Assembly: GCA_963745665.1 (NCBI GenBank)
Contig: CAVUYE010000002.1
Span: 682,001 to 746,000 of the forward strand
From: Bog-473 sp963745665
GTDB taxonomy: Bacteria > Actinomycetota > Acidimicrobiia > Acidimicrobiales > RAAP-2
Reading direction: 5' to 3'
Length of the DNA: 64,000 bases
The first letter of the stretch is position 1, and the number at the start of each line of letters is the position of its first letter. Shown piece after piece: positions 16,617 through 25,671 of the stretch. Made by a program: the position numbers and the translations under genes. The notes beneath the pieces are model-generated. The model had not been told where the DNA came from. It saw only the letters and a list, made by a program, of their open reading frames with translations, and made no database searches.

Positions 16617-17988
16617 ATGGTCACCGAAGAGGAGTGGCATAGCGAGTTGGCGAAGGCCAAACGCCTGCGCTTCATCAGCCCGATGGCTGGGCTGATCGTT
16701 CTCGGAGTGCTCACCGTGCCGGCGCGTGGCCGTCGGCCGGTCCGTCGGGTCGGGCGCGACGACCTACGCGGTGACGGCGGGCGTCCTCGTAGGCCTCTTG
16801 ATTCCCCTGGTGTACCTGTTGGTCGTCATCAGCGATCGCCAGCAGACAGAAGACCGACGACAAGGTCCGTACGCTCACCCACGAGCTGAGCCAGGCGATC
16901 GAGGTCGCCGACCGCGAGGGGATCACCCGGGAGCTGCAGGGGCAGCGCCAGCGCTTCGAGAGCCGCCTGGCCAACGCGCTCGACATGGCCGAAGGCGAGC
17001 CCGAGGTCATCGACGTGATTGAGCGGTCGTTTGCGGCCGTCGTGCCCGGACGCGCCGGTCGAGCTCCTGTTGGCCGACAACAGCCACGCCCATCTGCTGC
17101 GCATGGCCGGCGTCGGGCCCGACGGCGAGCCGCCCGTCGCTGCAGCGTCGACTCCCCGGACCGCTGCCCCGCCGCCCGGCGGGCCCAGGTGCAGGTCTTC
17201 GGCGACAGCGATCATCTCGATGCCTGTCCCAAGCTCCGCAACCGGCCGCAGGGGCGCGTGTCCGCGCTGTGCGTCCCGGTCTCCATCATGGGTCGGACGG
17301 TGGGCGTCATCCACGCCACGAACAAGCCCGAGGCGGTGGTCGAGGACGTCCCAGGTTCAGGACCTGACCACCCTGGCCAAGCTGGCCGGGGCCCGCATCG
17401 GATTGCTGCGGGTCATGGCGGAGACGCAGTTGCAGGCCTCGACCGACACGCTCACCGGGCTGCTCAACCGGCGGTCCTTCTCCGAGAAGGTGGCCGCAGT
17501 GCCGCACGACCTCCACCCCGTCGCGGTGGCGATGGCCGATCTCGACCACTTCAAGAACCTGAACGACACCTACGGGCACGAGACCGGCGACCGGGCGCTG
17601 CGCCTGTTCGCCCGCGTCCTGCGCGACTCGCTGCGGGCGCACGACCTGATCTCCCGCTACGGGGGCGAGGAGTTCGCCATCGCCTTCCCCGACTGCTCGG
17701 CGGTCGACGCCACCCGCGCCCTCAATACCGTGCAGACCCAGCTCGACGCCGCCATCACGGTCGGTGGGCTGCCCAAGTTCACCTCCAGCTTCGGCATCAC
17801 CGAGATCGAGCCGGGCGAGGAGCTGGCCGCCGCGCTGCGCCGGGCCGACGACGCGCTCCTGGTGGCCAAGCGCTCGGGACGCAATCAGATCGTCCTGCAC
17901 GATCCCGGGACGGCGTCGAACGCGCCCGGAGCAACGGGCATCCGCCGGCACGACGGCCGAGGAGTTGGCCCGCGCCGAACGCCTCTGA
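16617..17988 (+). CDS. GAF-like/GGDEF diguanylate cyclase, six apparent frameshifts
   Basis: Synthesises c-di-GMP from two GTP. Pieced together across frames: N-terminal cytosolic stub MVTEEEWHSELAKAKRLRF, two membrane segments (LIVLGVLTV; AGVLVGLLIPLVYLLVVI), a coiled stretch, a GAF-like sensor region ending VPVSIMGRTVGVIHATNK, then GGDEF with DTLTGLLNRRSF and active-site RYGGEEF. Frame changes are at about 16720, 16848, 17046, 17140, 17351 and 17935; all but one equal an extra base. The natural end is EELARAERL and TGA 17986-17988. Because each piece is conserved, sequencing error is more likely than decay. A second diguanylate cyclase lies at 36.3-37.9 kb. Confidence 0.8.
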
Positions 17989-18055
17989 GTCGCCGACCGG
18001 CAACGGCACCTGGTCTTCCGTGGCCGGCGGCACCGCGCCGGATAGCGTCGCCCGG

Positions 18056-19291
18056 ATGTCGGCCGTGCCACTCCGGCGCAACCGCGACTTCGTCCTCCTC
18101 CAGACGGGTCAGTTCCTGTCGAATGCGGGCACGCAGGCGACGGCCATCGCCTATCCGCTCCTGGCCCTTGCGCTGACCCACTCCGCGGTCAAGGCGGGTG
18201 TTCGTCTCCTTTGCCCGCACCGCCCCCATCGCCGTGCTCGCCATTCCGGCCGGTTTGGCGGCGGACCGCTGGAATCGGCGGGCGCTGATGATCGGGGCCG
18301 ACGTGCTGCGGGCCGCCGCCATGGCGGGCCTTGCGGTCAGCCTCGTGGTCGGGGGCGTCCCCTTCTGGGTCATCCCGTGCGTGGCGTTCGTCGAGGGCAT
18401 CGGCAGCCACCGTCTTCAACGCGGCGCAGCCGGGCGCCCTGCGTGCCGTCGTGCCCGACCGAGCAGTTGCCGGAGGCGGCGGGCGCGCAGAGCGGCCGCA
18501 CGGCGGCCGTGCGCATCGTCGGCCCGCCGCTGGGCGGGGTCCTCGTTCGAAGCCGGCCGCGCGCTTCCCTTCCTGGTCGACGCCTGCTCCTATGCCTGTT
18601 CGACGGTCTCGCTCCTGCTCATGCGTGCGCCGTTCCAGGAGGAGCGGCAGCGCGAGCCGGGCTCCGCCCGCCGGCGCGCCGCCGAAGGGCTCTGGCGTTC
18701 ACCTGGCGACAGCCGTTCCTGCGCACGACGGCGTTCTTGTACGGCCTGTTGAACTTCACCGCCCTCGGGCCTGCTGTTCTGCATCGTGGTCATCGGGCAG
18801 AGCGAGGGTCTCTCGGGTGGCGTCATCGGTCTGCTGACCGGCGTGTTCGCCGCCAGCGTCGTCGTGGGCTCGTTCCTGTCGCGCGGCCATCCGGCGCGCC
18901 CTCTCCGTCCACGCCGTCCTCGTTCTCGAGGTGTGGGCCTGGTTGGGCTGTGCCGTCTTCCTGGTCTGGCCCCATGCCGTCGTGCTGGCCGTCGGGCTCG
19001 TGCCCGGTCGGCCTCGCCGTGCCCTCGACGGACTCGGTCGTGAACGGCTACCGGATCGCCGTCACGCCGGACCGGCTGCTCGGGCGGTCCGAGTCCGTGC
19101 GCAGCGCGATCGCCCTGTCGGCCGCGTCGCTCGCGCCCCTTGTGGCCGGGCTTCCTCCTGCAGCACTCGACGCCACGGTGGACGGTGGCCTTCTTCACCG
19201 CGTGGGCGTTGGGCCTGGCCCTCTGGGCCACGGCGAGCCGCCGCGCTCCGCGAGCCCGCCACCGCCCGTGCCGCGCCCCGCGGCGGCGTGA
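18056..19291 (+). CDS. MFS transporter, about nine apparent frameshifts
   Basis: Major facilitator permease of the enterobactin-exporter-like (EntS/DUF894) type, predicted 12 membrane helices. Conserved start RNRDFVLLQTGQFLSNAGTQ, then FARTAPIAVLAIPAGLAADRW with the loop 2-3 motif, RRALMIGADVLRAAAMAG, and AVPSTDSVVNGYRIAVTPD. The reading frame changes at about 18197, 18412, 18462, 18552, 18680, 18772, 18889, 19010 and 19152, eight of them consistent with one inserted base. ATG 18056 is preceded by TAGCGT with a 7-nt gap, a leaderless-type promoter. Substrate unknown. End near 19291, uncertain by tens of bases. Confidence 0.75.
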   Translation: MSAVPLRRNRDFVLLQTGQFLSNAGTQATAIAYPLLALALTHSAVKAGVRLLCPHRPHRRARHSGRFGGGPLESAGADDRGRRAAGRRHGGPCGQPRGRGRPLLGHPVRGVRRGHRQPPSSTRRSRAPCVPSCPTEQLPEAAGAQSGRTAAVRIVGPPLGGVLVRSRPRASLPGRRLLLCLFDGLAPAHACAVPGGAAARAGLRPPARRRRALAFTWRQPFLRTTAFLYGLLNFTALGPAVLHRGHRAERGSLGWRHRSADRRVRRQRRRGLVPVARPSGAPSPSTPSSFSRCGPGWAVPSSWSGPMPSCWPSGSCPVGLAVPSTDSVVNGYRIAVTPDRLLGRSESVRSAIALSAASLAPLVAGLPPAALDATVDGGLLHRVGVGPGPLGHGEPPRSASPPPPVPRPAAA

Positions 19292-19358
19292 AGGCGTCCG
19301 CCCACCGGGACCGGCTCCGGCGTCACCGGCACAGGCCGGGCCATAGTGTCGGGCTGCC

Positions 19359-20451
19359 ATGGCCCCTGCCCCCGCTCCTCCGCCATGCCTCCGACGTCAC
19401 CCCGGAGTGGCTGACCGACGCGCTCCGGCAGGCCGGCGTGTTGGCGGAAGGTGCCTCGGTGCGCTCCTTCGAGACGGCGCCCATCGGGACCGGGCAGATG
19501 GCCGACACGACGCGGTTCACCCTGACGCTCGACCAACCCGGAGCCGGCCCCACGAGCGTGGTCGGCAAGTTCGCCTCGGCGGACGACCAGAGCCGCGGCA
19601 CCGGGCTCGCCCTGCGCGCCTACGAAATAGAGGTCCGCTTCTACCGCGAGGTGGCCTCCCGGGTCGGCGCCCGGGTGCCCGCGGTCTACCTGGCCGAGGT
19701 GGAGCCCGAGACGGGGTGGTTCACGCTCCTCATGGAGGACATCGCCGGTGCCGACCCAGGGTGACCAGATCGCCGCCTGCGGTCCCGATGTGGCGGCGGC
19801 CGTCCTCGAGGAGATGGCCGGACTGCACGCGCCGTGCTGGGAGGCGCCCGAGCTGGAGCAGCTCGAGTGGCTGCAACCGCCAGACCCCCGAGTCCGACGG
19901 CTTCCTGGTCGCCCTGGTGTCCTCGCTGCTCCCCGGCTTCCTGGAGCGCTACGCCGACACGCTCGCCCCCGAGCACCAGGCCGTCTGCCGCACTCTTCGT
20001 CGAGCACCTGCCCGCCTACCTGCGGCTGCGGGGCGGGCCGCGCACGGCCAGCCACGGCGACTTTCGCCTCGACAACCTGCTGTTCCAGCCCGGCACGCCC
20101 CGACCGGTGGTGGTCGACTGGCAGACGGTGGCGTGGGCCGGGGCCTCCATCGACGTGGCCTACTTCATCGGCGGCTGCCTCAGCGCAGAGGATCGGCGCG
20201 CCCACGAGCCCGAGCTCCTGGCGCACTACCACGACGCGCTCTGCCGGCGCGGCGTGCGCGACTATTCGCTGGAGCAGCTGCGCGCCGACGCCCGGCGCGA
20301 CACGTTCGCCGGGCTGCTGATGGCCATCGTGGCGTCCATGATCGTCCAGCGGACGGAGCGGGGCGACCTCATGTTCCTCACCAGCTCGACCCGCCACGCC
20401 CAGCACGCGCTCGACGTCGACGCGCCCGCCCTGCTGCTCGGCGCCGCGTGA
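19359..20451 (+). CDS. Aminoglycoside phosphotransferase-like kinase, four apparent frameshifts
   Basis: Phosphotransferase of the APH/choline kinase fold, close to the ecdysteroid-kinase-like group. Conserved: DVTPEWLTDALRQAG, GTGQMADTTRFTLTL (glycine-rich loop), VVGKFASADDQSRGTG with the ATP-binding Lys, catalytic loop SHGDFRLDNLLF and metal-binding VVDWQTV. Frame changes sit in the first codons and at about 19759, 19878 and 19993, all consistent with one extra base. ATG 19359 follows TAGTGT by 9 nt. The last codons overlap the phosphatase start (GTGA). Substrate unknown; an antibiotic is not implied. Confidence 0.8.
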
Positions 20452-20982
20452 CCGAGCTCCTGGTGCTCTGCACCGGCAACGCGGCGCGGTCGGTCATGGC
20501 CGGGTTCATGTTCGACGCCTTGGGCGACGAGCGTCCCGGCGGGAGCGGGCCGCTCCACGTGGTGACGGCGGGGACCCACACCATCGACGGCCAGCCGATG
20601 GGGATGCGGACCCGCACCGCGCTGACGCGTCTCCCCGAGCTCGCCGGGGTCGACTTCCGGCGGCACCGCAGCCGCCAGGTGCACGGCGTCGATCTCGTGC
20701 ACGCCGAGCTCGTGGTCGTGATGGAAGCCGACCATGTGCGCTTCGTACGGCGCCAGTTCCCGGACGCCGCCGCCAAGACGGCCACCATCCGCTATCTGTG
20801 CGAGCACTTGCGTCACCGGCCCCGCCGCCCTGGGCGAACGCGTGGCGGCGCTCGGCCTCGGGGAGGTCGAGCTCGACGACGGCGAGGACGTCCTCGACCC
20901 GGCCGGGCACGAGGCGGACGTCTACGCCGCGTGCGTCGACGAGCTGTGGGGGTTGTGCCGGACGCTCGTCACGGTGGTGTGA
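20448..20982 (+). CDS. Low-molecular-weight protein-tyrosine-phosphatase-like protein, one frameshift
   Basis: Begins at GTG 20448 inside the stop of the kinase gene (GTGA overlap), so the two are translationally coupled. N-terminal LLVLCTGNAARSVMA holds the C-x5-R phosphatase loop (Cys8, Arg14), as in LMW-PTP and arsenate reductases. GTHTIDGQPMGMRT and HRSRQVHG follow the fold. The frame changes at about 20811 (ttgcgtcacc, one extra base); the second frame continues with VTGPAALGERV to TGA 20980-20982. A kinase-phosphatase gene pair suggests related substrates, but that is only context. Confidence 0.8.
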
Positions 20983-21000
20983 CGGCCGCCGGTCGGATGA

Positions 21001-21624
21001 TCAGTCGGCGTGGACGGAGCGCAGTCCGGCCCAGGCGAGGTCCGCCATGCGGCGCGCCAGCTTCTGCGCCTCCTCGTCGACCTCGGCCTCGGAGTCGGGG
21101 CGCTGCGCCATGAAGCGACGGCTGACACCCTCCGCCATGCCCACGATGCCGTAGGCGAGCAGGCGGCGATGGTCGTCGTCGAGGCCGGCGTCGATGAGCG
21201 GGTCGATCGCCTCGGCGATGGCGTCCTCGACGGCGCGCAGGGCGCGGCCCAGCTCGAGGTCGTCGGCGTGGTCGCGGCCGTAGAGCAGGCGGAACTCCGC
21301 TTCGTGGCTGACCACCAGGCGGAAGTAGGCGGCAAAGCCCAGCTCGACCTGCTGGCGCGGGCCTTCGGCCCGCATGACGGCCCGTCCGATGGCGGTCAGG
21401 AGGTCCTGGGCGATGGAGTCGACCAGCTCCAGGTACAGGGCCCGCTTGGAGGAGAAGTGCTGGTACAGCAGCGGCTTGGTCACGCCGGCGGCTTCGGCGA
21501 TGTCGTCCATCGTCGTGGCGCGGTAGCCCCGTTGCGCGAAGAGCTCGAGCGCGACCGCGACGAGCTGCTGGCGTCGCTGTTCCGCCGTGAGCCGTCTTGA
21601 GGACGCCTGGAGCGCAGCCGACAT
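21001..21624 (-). CDS. TetR/AcrR family transcriptional regulator
   Basis: 207 residues. N-terminal HTH: QQLVAVALELFAQRGYRATTMDDIAEAAGVTKPLLYQHFSSKRALY (about residues 19-64), the textbook TetR DNA-binding domain. The C-terminal ligand-binding domain includes RLLYGRDHADDLELG, reminiscent of regulators of lipid metabolism. ATG 21624 lacks a Shine-Dalgarno sequence; TAACCT lies 6 nt upstream and a short palindrome overlaps it, so the gene is probably leaderless and autoregulated. Target genes cannot be told; the glycosyltransferase gene ends immediately upstream on the same strand. Confidence 0.9.
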   Translation of the reverse strand: MSAALQASSRRLTAEQRRQQLVAVALELFAQRGYRATTMDDIAEAAGVTKPLLYQHFSSKRALYLELVDSIAQDLLTAIGRAVMRAEGPRQQVELGFAAYFRLVVSHEAEFRLLYGRDHADDLELGRALRAVEDAIAEAIDPLIDAGLDDDHRRLLAYGIVGMAEGVSRRFMAQRPDSEAEVDEEAQKLARRMADLAWAGLRSVHAD

Positions 21625-21645
21625 CGCTCCAGGTTACCGAACGGT
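21625..21645. promoter_or_regulatory. Promoter and putative autoregulatory operator of the TetR gene
   Basis: Minus-strand -10 TAACCT (21636-21631) is 6 nt from the start codon. ACCG-AA-CGGT at 21636-21645 abuts and overlaps it by one base. The site also covers the last codons of the glycosyltransferase gene. Confidence 0.4.
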
Positions 21646-22681
21646 CAGAGACCAGGCACTCGCTCCAGCAGCGCCGACAGGTGCGCCGGGAGGTCGGCCA
21701 GGTTGAAGTGTTCCGCCGCCACCTGATGGTTGTGCGCCAGGAGATGCCCGTCCGGTCGGCCCAGCCAGCGCGCCAGCGGAGCCGGGTCGGCCGCGTCGAA
21801 CCACTGGAAGCCGAAGGCAGCCAGCTCGGTCGCCACCGGGTACGGGCCGATGGCCAGTGGTCGCCGGTACGTGGCCGACTCCACCGAGGGGTTGCCGAAG
21901 CCCTCCCAGAAGGACGGGAGCAGCACGGCGTCGCAGGCCGCATAGGCGTCGGCGATGGAACAGTCGCCGCTGGGCGGGCCGAGCACGACGCGGCAGCGGG
22001 CGCGGGCGACCAGGCGGTCGAGCTCGGGGCCGTATCCGTCTTCGGCGGGTCCGAGGAGCCAGTAGGTGGCGTCGAGCGCTTCGGCGAGGGCGATGGCGCC
22101 CGCGACGTTCTTGCGCTCCAGGGCGCGCGTGGGCTGCAGCAGCAGCGGGGTCCCATCGGGAACGCCGAGCGCGCGGCGCGTGCCGGCGCGCCCGCCGTGC
22201 GCCGGATCCGGGTCGAAGGCGTTGTAGATCGTGGTGGCCCTGATGCCCCGGGTCGCCAGCTCGGCGCGGCTCAGCTCGTTGATGGTCACGTGCGCCCACG
22301 CGGCGTCGTCCGGAGGTGGCGCGGCGTGCGCCAGCTGGGGACGCTGCCAGGGCAGGTCGTGATGGTGCAGCACGGTCGGGCGTCCGGCGCAGGCCGTCGC
22401 CACGACGGCCTGCGCCCCCGGGTTCAACGGGAGCGAGCAGAGGTTCTCGACGATGACCAGATCGGCGTCGCCCAGCGCGCGCGTCCACCTCGGCGCGTGT
22501 CGGGGGCTCCGGCGCGTGCATGGCCAACCCGGGTAGGACGGCATCGGCACCGGCCCCGCGCCCGCGACCGTGCGCACGGTCCAGCCGAGGAGACCCAGCG
22601 CACCGGCCCATTTCGCCGCCTCGATCGGCGACCCCGTCCGTCGCCACCGAGCCGGAACGAGACCATGCACGCCGTCGCCAC
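21645..22681 (-). CDS. Glycosyltransferase family 4-like protein, N-terminal frameshifts
   Basis: GT-B fold glycosyltransferase with GT4 features: TVLHHHDLPWQRP, HVTINELSRAELATRG, LLLQPTRALERKNVAGAI, and the acceptor-side block LLPSFWEGFGNPSVESATYRRPLA with the E-x7-E-like pattern. The N-terminal third is split over frames: VATACMVSFRLGGDG, then EAAKWAGALGLLGWTVRTVAG, then ADAVLPGLAMHAPEPP, then LGDADLVIVENLCSLPLNP, giving changes near 22635, 22545 and 22490. These are needed to match the usual opening of the family. It sits back to back with gmd, suggesting a role in making a mannose- or fucose-type glycan. Confidence 0.75.
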
Positions 22682-22724
22682 GACCGAACTGTAGGCGTGC
22701 AGGGAGAGCCGCTGGCAGGTCGAC

Positions 22725-22730
22725 TAGCGT
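22725..22730 (+). promoter_or_regulatory. -10 element of leaderless gmd
   Basis: TAGCGT, 7 nt (tgccccg), then ATG 22738, with no Shine-Dalgarno sequence. The same hexamer and nearly the same spacing precede the genes at 18056 and 25672. Confidence 0.45.
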
Positions 22731-22737
22731 TGCCCCG

Positions 22738-23710
22738 ATGGCAAAACGGGCACTGATTACGGGCGTGACCGGACAGGACGGCTCGTACCTGGCTGAGTTC
22801 CTGCTGGAGCAGGGCTACACGGTGATCGGCATGGTGCGGCGCTCCAGCACGCTGAACTTCGAGCGCATCGCGCACATCCAGGACCAGATCGAGCTCGTTG
22901 CCGGGGACCTGCTCGACGAGGTCTCGCTGATCAACATCTTGCGTGATCATCGTCCGACCGAGGTCTACAACCTGGCGGCCCAGTCCTTCGTGCAGACCAG
23001 CTTCACCCAGCCGGTCCTGACGGGGGAGACCACCGCGCTGGGAGTGACGCGGATGCTCGACGCCATCCGCCTGGTCGACCCCGAGATCCGCTTCTACCAG
23101 GCCAGTTCGTCGGAGATGTTCGGCAAGGTGCAGGAGGTGCCCCAGCGCGAGTCGACGCCGCTGCACCCGCGCAGCCCCTACGGCGTGGCGAAGGTCTACG
23201 GCCACTGGATCACCGTCAACTACCGCGAGAGCTACGGGCTGCACGCCTCGTCGGGCATCTTGTTCAACCACGAGTCGCCGCGTCGCGGCCTCGAGTTCGT
23301 CACGCGCAAGGTCACCCACGGGGTGGCGCGGATCGCCCACAAGCTCGACGACAAGCTCGCGCTCGGCAACCTCGACGCCCAGCGGGACTGGGGCTATGCC
23401 GCCGATTACGTGCGCGCCATGTGGTTGATGCTGCAGCAGGACGGGCCCGACGATTACGTGGTGTCGACCGGTGAGACGCACCCCGTGCGCGAGTTGTGCC
23501 GGCTGGCCTTCGACGCCGCCGGGTTGGACTGGGAGCAGCACGTCGTGATCGACGAGCGCTTCCTGCGTCCGGCTGAGGTCGACCTGCTGGTCGGGGATCC
23601 CGGCAAGGCGCACGCGGAGCTCGGGTGGCGGCCCGAGGTCGACATTCCCCGCCCTGGTCGCAATGATGGTCGAGGCCGACATGGACCTGGTCCGCAAGAG
23701 CCTGCGGTAA
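22738..23710 (+). CDS. gmd: GDP-mannose 4,6-dehydratase, one frameshift near the 3' end
   Basis: Converts GDP-mannose to GDP-4-keto-6-deoxymannose, precursor of GDP-fucose, rhamnose or perosamine. Short-chain dehydrogenase fold: NAD(P)-binding TGVTGQDGSYLAEFLL at the N terminus, YNLAAQSFV, SSSEMFG for the catalytic Ser/Glu, and YxxxK as YGVAKVYGHW; NHESPRRGLEFVTRK is diagnostic for GMD. The frame shifts at about 23645; one extra base restores FPALVAMMVEADMDLVRKSLR and TAA 23708-23710. The partner GDP-fucose synthase is not in the window. Leaderless-type start. Confidence 0.94.
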
Positions 23711-23733
23711 CCGGGGCCGCCGCGCTCGTCGCC

Positions 23734-24558
23734 ATGCCCATCCCCGCCGCGATCTCGGCCGATCCGGCCGGCGTCCTGGTCGCCTTCGGGGCCGGGATCC
23801 TCTCCTTCGTCTCCCCGTGTGTGCTGCCCCTGGTGCCGGGTTACGTGTCCATGGTCTCGGGTCTCTCGGCGGCCGAGCTCGAGGCCGGCGGCGACGGCAT
23901 CACGCCGTCCGCCGCCCTGGCACCGGTCCTGCGGGGGATCGGCCTCTTCGTGGCCGGCTTCACGGTCGTCTTCGTCGCGCTGGGAGCGACGGCCTCCAGC
24001 ATCGGCCGGCTCCTCAGTGCCCACGAGGTCATGCTGGCCCACCTGAGCGGGGTCGTCATCATTCTGCTCGGCGGCGTGATGCTCCTGGCCGCCCTGCCGG
24101 CGCGGGTGTGGGCCCACGCCGGCGTCGGGACCCTGGGCGTCGTGTCGCGGGTTACCGGTGAGCGGCGATTCGACGTGCGCCCGTCGCGGCTCGGGGTCTG
24201 GGCGGCGCCGCTCATGGGCATGGCCTTCGCCTTCGCCTGGACGCCGTGCATCGGGCCCATTCTCGGGGTCGTGCTCGGTCTCGCCGCGCACAACGGCACA
24301 CTGCCCGGCGGTGTGCTGCTGCTTTTCGCATACTCGCTGGGACTGGCGGTGCCCTTCGTGCTCGTGGGCCTGGCCTTCGGGCGGCTCACCGCCGCCTTGA
24401 CCCGGGCCCGCCACTGGCTCTGGGCCGTTGAGCTCGTGGCGGGCGCGGTGCTGATCGCCTTCGGCGTTCTGCTGCTGACGGACAACATCAGCTGGGTGTC
24501 GTCGCAGCTGTCGAATCTCCTCAACAACCTCGGCCTCAGCCGCCTGTCGAAGAGTTAG
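23734..24558 (+). CDS. ccdA: CcdA-type cytochrome c biogenesis thiol transporter
   Basis: 274-residue, six-helix membrane protein that carries reducing equivalents from cytosolic thioredoxin across the membrane to extracytoplasmic thioredoxin-like proteins. Its two conserved cysteines are Cys29 in FVSPCVLPLVPGY and Cys172 in WTPCIGPILG, the DsbD/CcdA pair. A long loop (RVTGERRFDVRPSR) separates the halves. It lies 2.5 kb upstream of the ccm operon, whose CcmG-like protein is the expected acceptor. ATG 23734 is 23 nt after gmd. Confidence 0.92.
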   Translation: MPIPAAISADPAGVLVAFGAGILSFVSPCVLPLVPGYVSMVSGLSAAELEAGGDGITPSAALAPVLRGIGLFVAGFTVVFVALGATASSIGRLLSAHEVMLAHLSGVVIILLGGVMLLAALPARVWAHAGVGTLGVVSRVTGERRFDVRPSRLGVWAAPLMGMAFAFAWTPCIGPILGVVLGLAAHNGTLPGGVLLLFAYSLGLAVPFVLVGLAFGRLTAALTRARHWLWAVELVAGAVLIAFGVLLLTDNISWVSSQLSNLLNNLGLSRLSKS

Positions 24559-24561
24559 CCC

Positions 24562-24726
24562 GTGGCCGGCGCCGCGACGGTGCTGCGCCGGCGGATCGCG
24601 GCGTTTCAGGCGGGAGCCCAGGCCCCCGTCCTGGTCGCGGTCGACGGGCGCTCGGGAACGGGCAAATCCACTCTGGCGCAACGCGTGGGTGCGCAGGTCG
24701 CCGTCCTCGTCCTCGACGCCAGTTGA
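24562..24726 (+). pseudogene. Truncated P-loop (uridine kinase-like) ORF
   Basis: Fifty-four codons from GTG 24562 to TGA 24724-24726. It encodes VLVAVDGRSGTGKSTLAQRV, a complete Walker A segment as in actinobacterial uridine kinase-like proteins, and stops shortly after the first strand-helix unit. Full-length relatives are about 200 residues. Nothing downstream continues the fold: the convergent DJ-1 gene ends at 24731. Probably a gene fragment left by deletion, or cut by a nonsense or frameshift change. Confidence 0.6.
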
Positions 24727-24730
24727 CCAT

Positions 24731-25594
24731 TCATGCGCGCTCGGTCAGCACATCGGCGAAGGTGCGTGCGAAGGTGTGGGCGTCGCCGGGCCAGCGTGCC
24801 GAGACGTAGCTGCCGTCGCGCACGACCCAGGCCGGCGTCTGATCGTCCACGGTGTCGCGGGCGCGCCCGCTCTTCTTACGTCGCCAGTTCGGAGAGCCCT
24901 TCTCCACGTCGGCGAAGTCGGCGGGGTCGGCCAGGGCCCGCGTCACCTCTTGTTGTACCGACAGGAAGCCCCAGCGCTGCCCCGGCTCCTCGATGTAGGT
25001 CCGGTAGTAGGAGGAGTCCCAGAATCGCGTGTAGCGGGCGATCCCCCAGGCCCGCCGCTCCAGCTCCCACGTGAGCGCCGTGGTGCGCCGGCCGTACAGC
25101 ACGGAGCGTCCGGTGAGGGGATCCACGGCCCGCGCCGCCACCAGGACGCCGTGGCAGATGGCGCCGACGGGTTTGTCGGCGCGGAACGCGTCGACGGCCA
25201 TCTGCTGCACCTCGGGGCTCTCCAGGTAGGGCCGCATTCCGCGCGCCCGGTGCCCACCGGGCAGCACCAGCGCGTCGTAGTCGCTGCGCCGGGCCGCGCC
25301 CCAGTGCAGCGGCGACCCGAACGCGGCGTCGCCGGCCAACGCGGCGTAGGCGCGCCGGGCGTCGGCGTTGGCCCGCAGGACGCGCCCGACCACGGTGAGG
25401 CGTCGTACCCCGGGGATGGCGCCCCACGGGTCGAGGCCCTGGCCGGTCACCATGAGGTCGTCGGCCCGCCCGGGCCGGCCCGACGGTGTGGCGAAGACGA
25501 CGTCGTGGCCCGCCGCCGACAGCACCTGCCAGCTGACCGCCACCTCGGTCGGGTCGAAGTCGATGGCGGGCAACGGCATGAGGACGGTCACCAT
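24731..25594 (-). CDS. DJ-1/PfpI family (type 1 glutamine amidotransferase-like) protein
   Basis: 287 residues. The nucleophile elbow AICHGVLVAAR contains the reactive cysteine, and LVLPGGHRARGMRPY with the upstream acidic residue matches the DJ-1/ThiJ/PfpI superfamily. The N terminus VTVLMPLPAIDFDPTEVAVSW is distinctive: a group of larger actinobacterial DJ-1 homologues with an extra C-terminal region (here rich in Trp and Arg). Start ATG 25594. Enzymatic role (deglycase, hydratase, chaperone) cannot be assigned. Divergent from the following gene across 77 bp. Confidence 0.82.
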   Translation of the reverse strand: MVTVLMPLPAIDFDPTEVAVSWQVLSAAGHDVVFATPSGRPGRADDLMVTGQGLDPWGAIPGVRRLTVVGRVLRANADARRAYAALAGDAAFGSPLHWGAARRSDYDALVLPGGHRARGMRPYLESPEVQQMAVDAFRADKPVGAICHGVLVAARAVDPLTGRSVLYGRRTTALTWELERRAWGIARYTRFWDSSYYRTYIEEPGQRWGFLSVQQEVTRALADPADFADVEKGSPNWRRKKSGRARDTVDDQTPAWVVRDGSYVSARWPGDAHTFARTFADVLTERA

Positions 25595-25671
25595 CGGCGG
25601 CAAAGACACTACCGACGAGCACCGCGTGGACCACGAGCACCGCCGGGGCACCGGGGTTAGCGTTGTGGCGC

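Noticed and set aside
16617..20982. Programmed ribosomal frameshifting
   Set aside because: Programmed sites are rare and have defined slippery sequences; about twenty in four unrelated genes cannot be programmed.
22570..24558. Single frame joining GDP-mannose dehydratase and CcdA
   Set aside because: It exists only because of the +1 shift at about 23645; corrected, gmd ends with TAA at 23708 and ccdA has its own ATG.
21634..24681. 1015-codon minus-strand frame
   Set aside because: Antisense shadow of gmd and ccdA; low-complexity His/Arg/Gln-rich translation with no domain. Only about 25 codons near 22500 belong to the glycosyltransferase.
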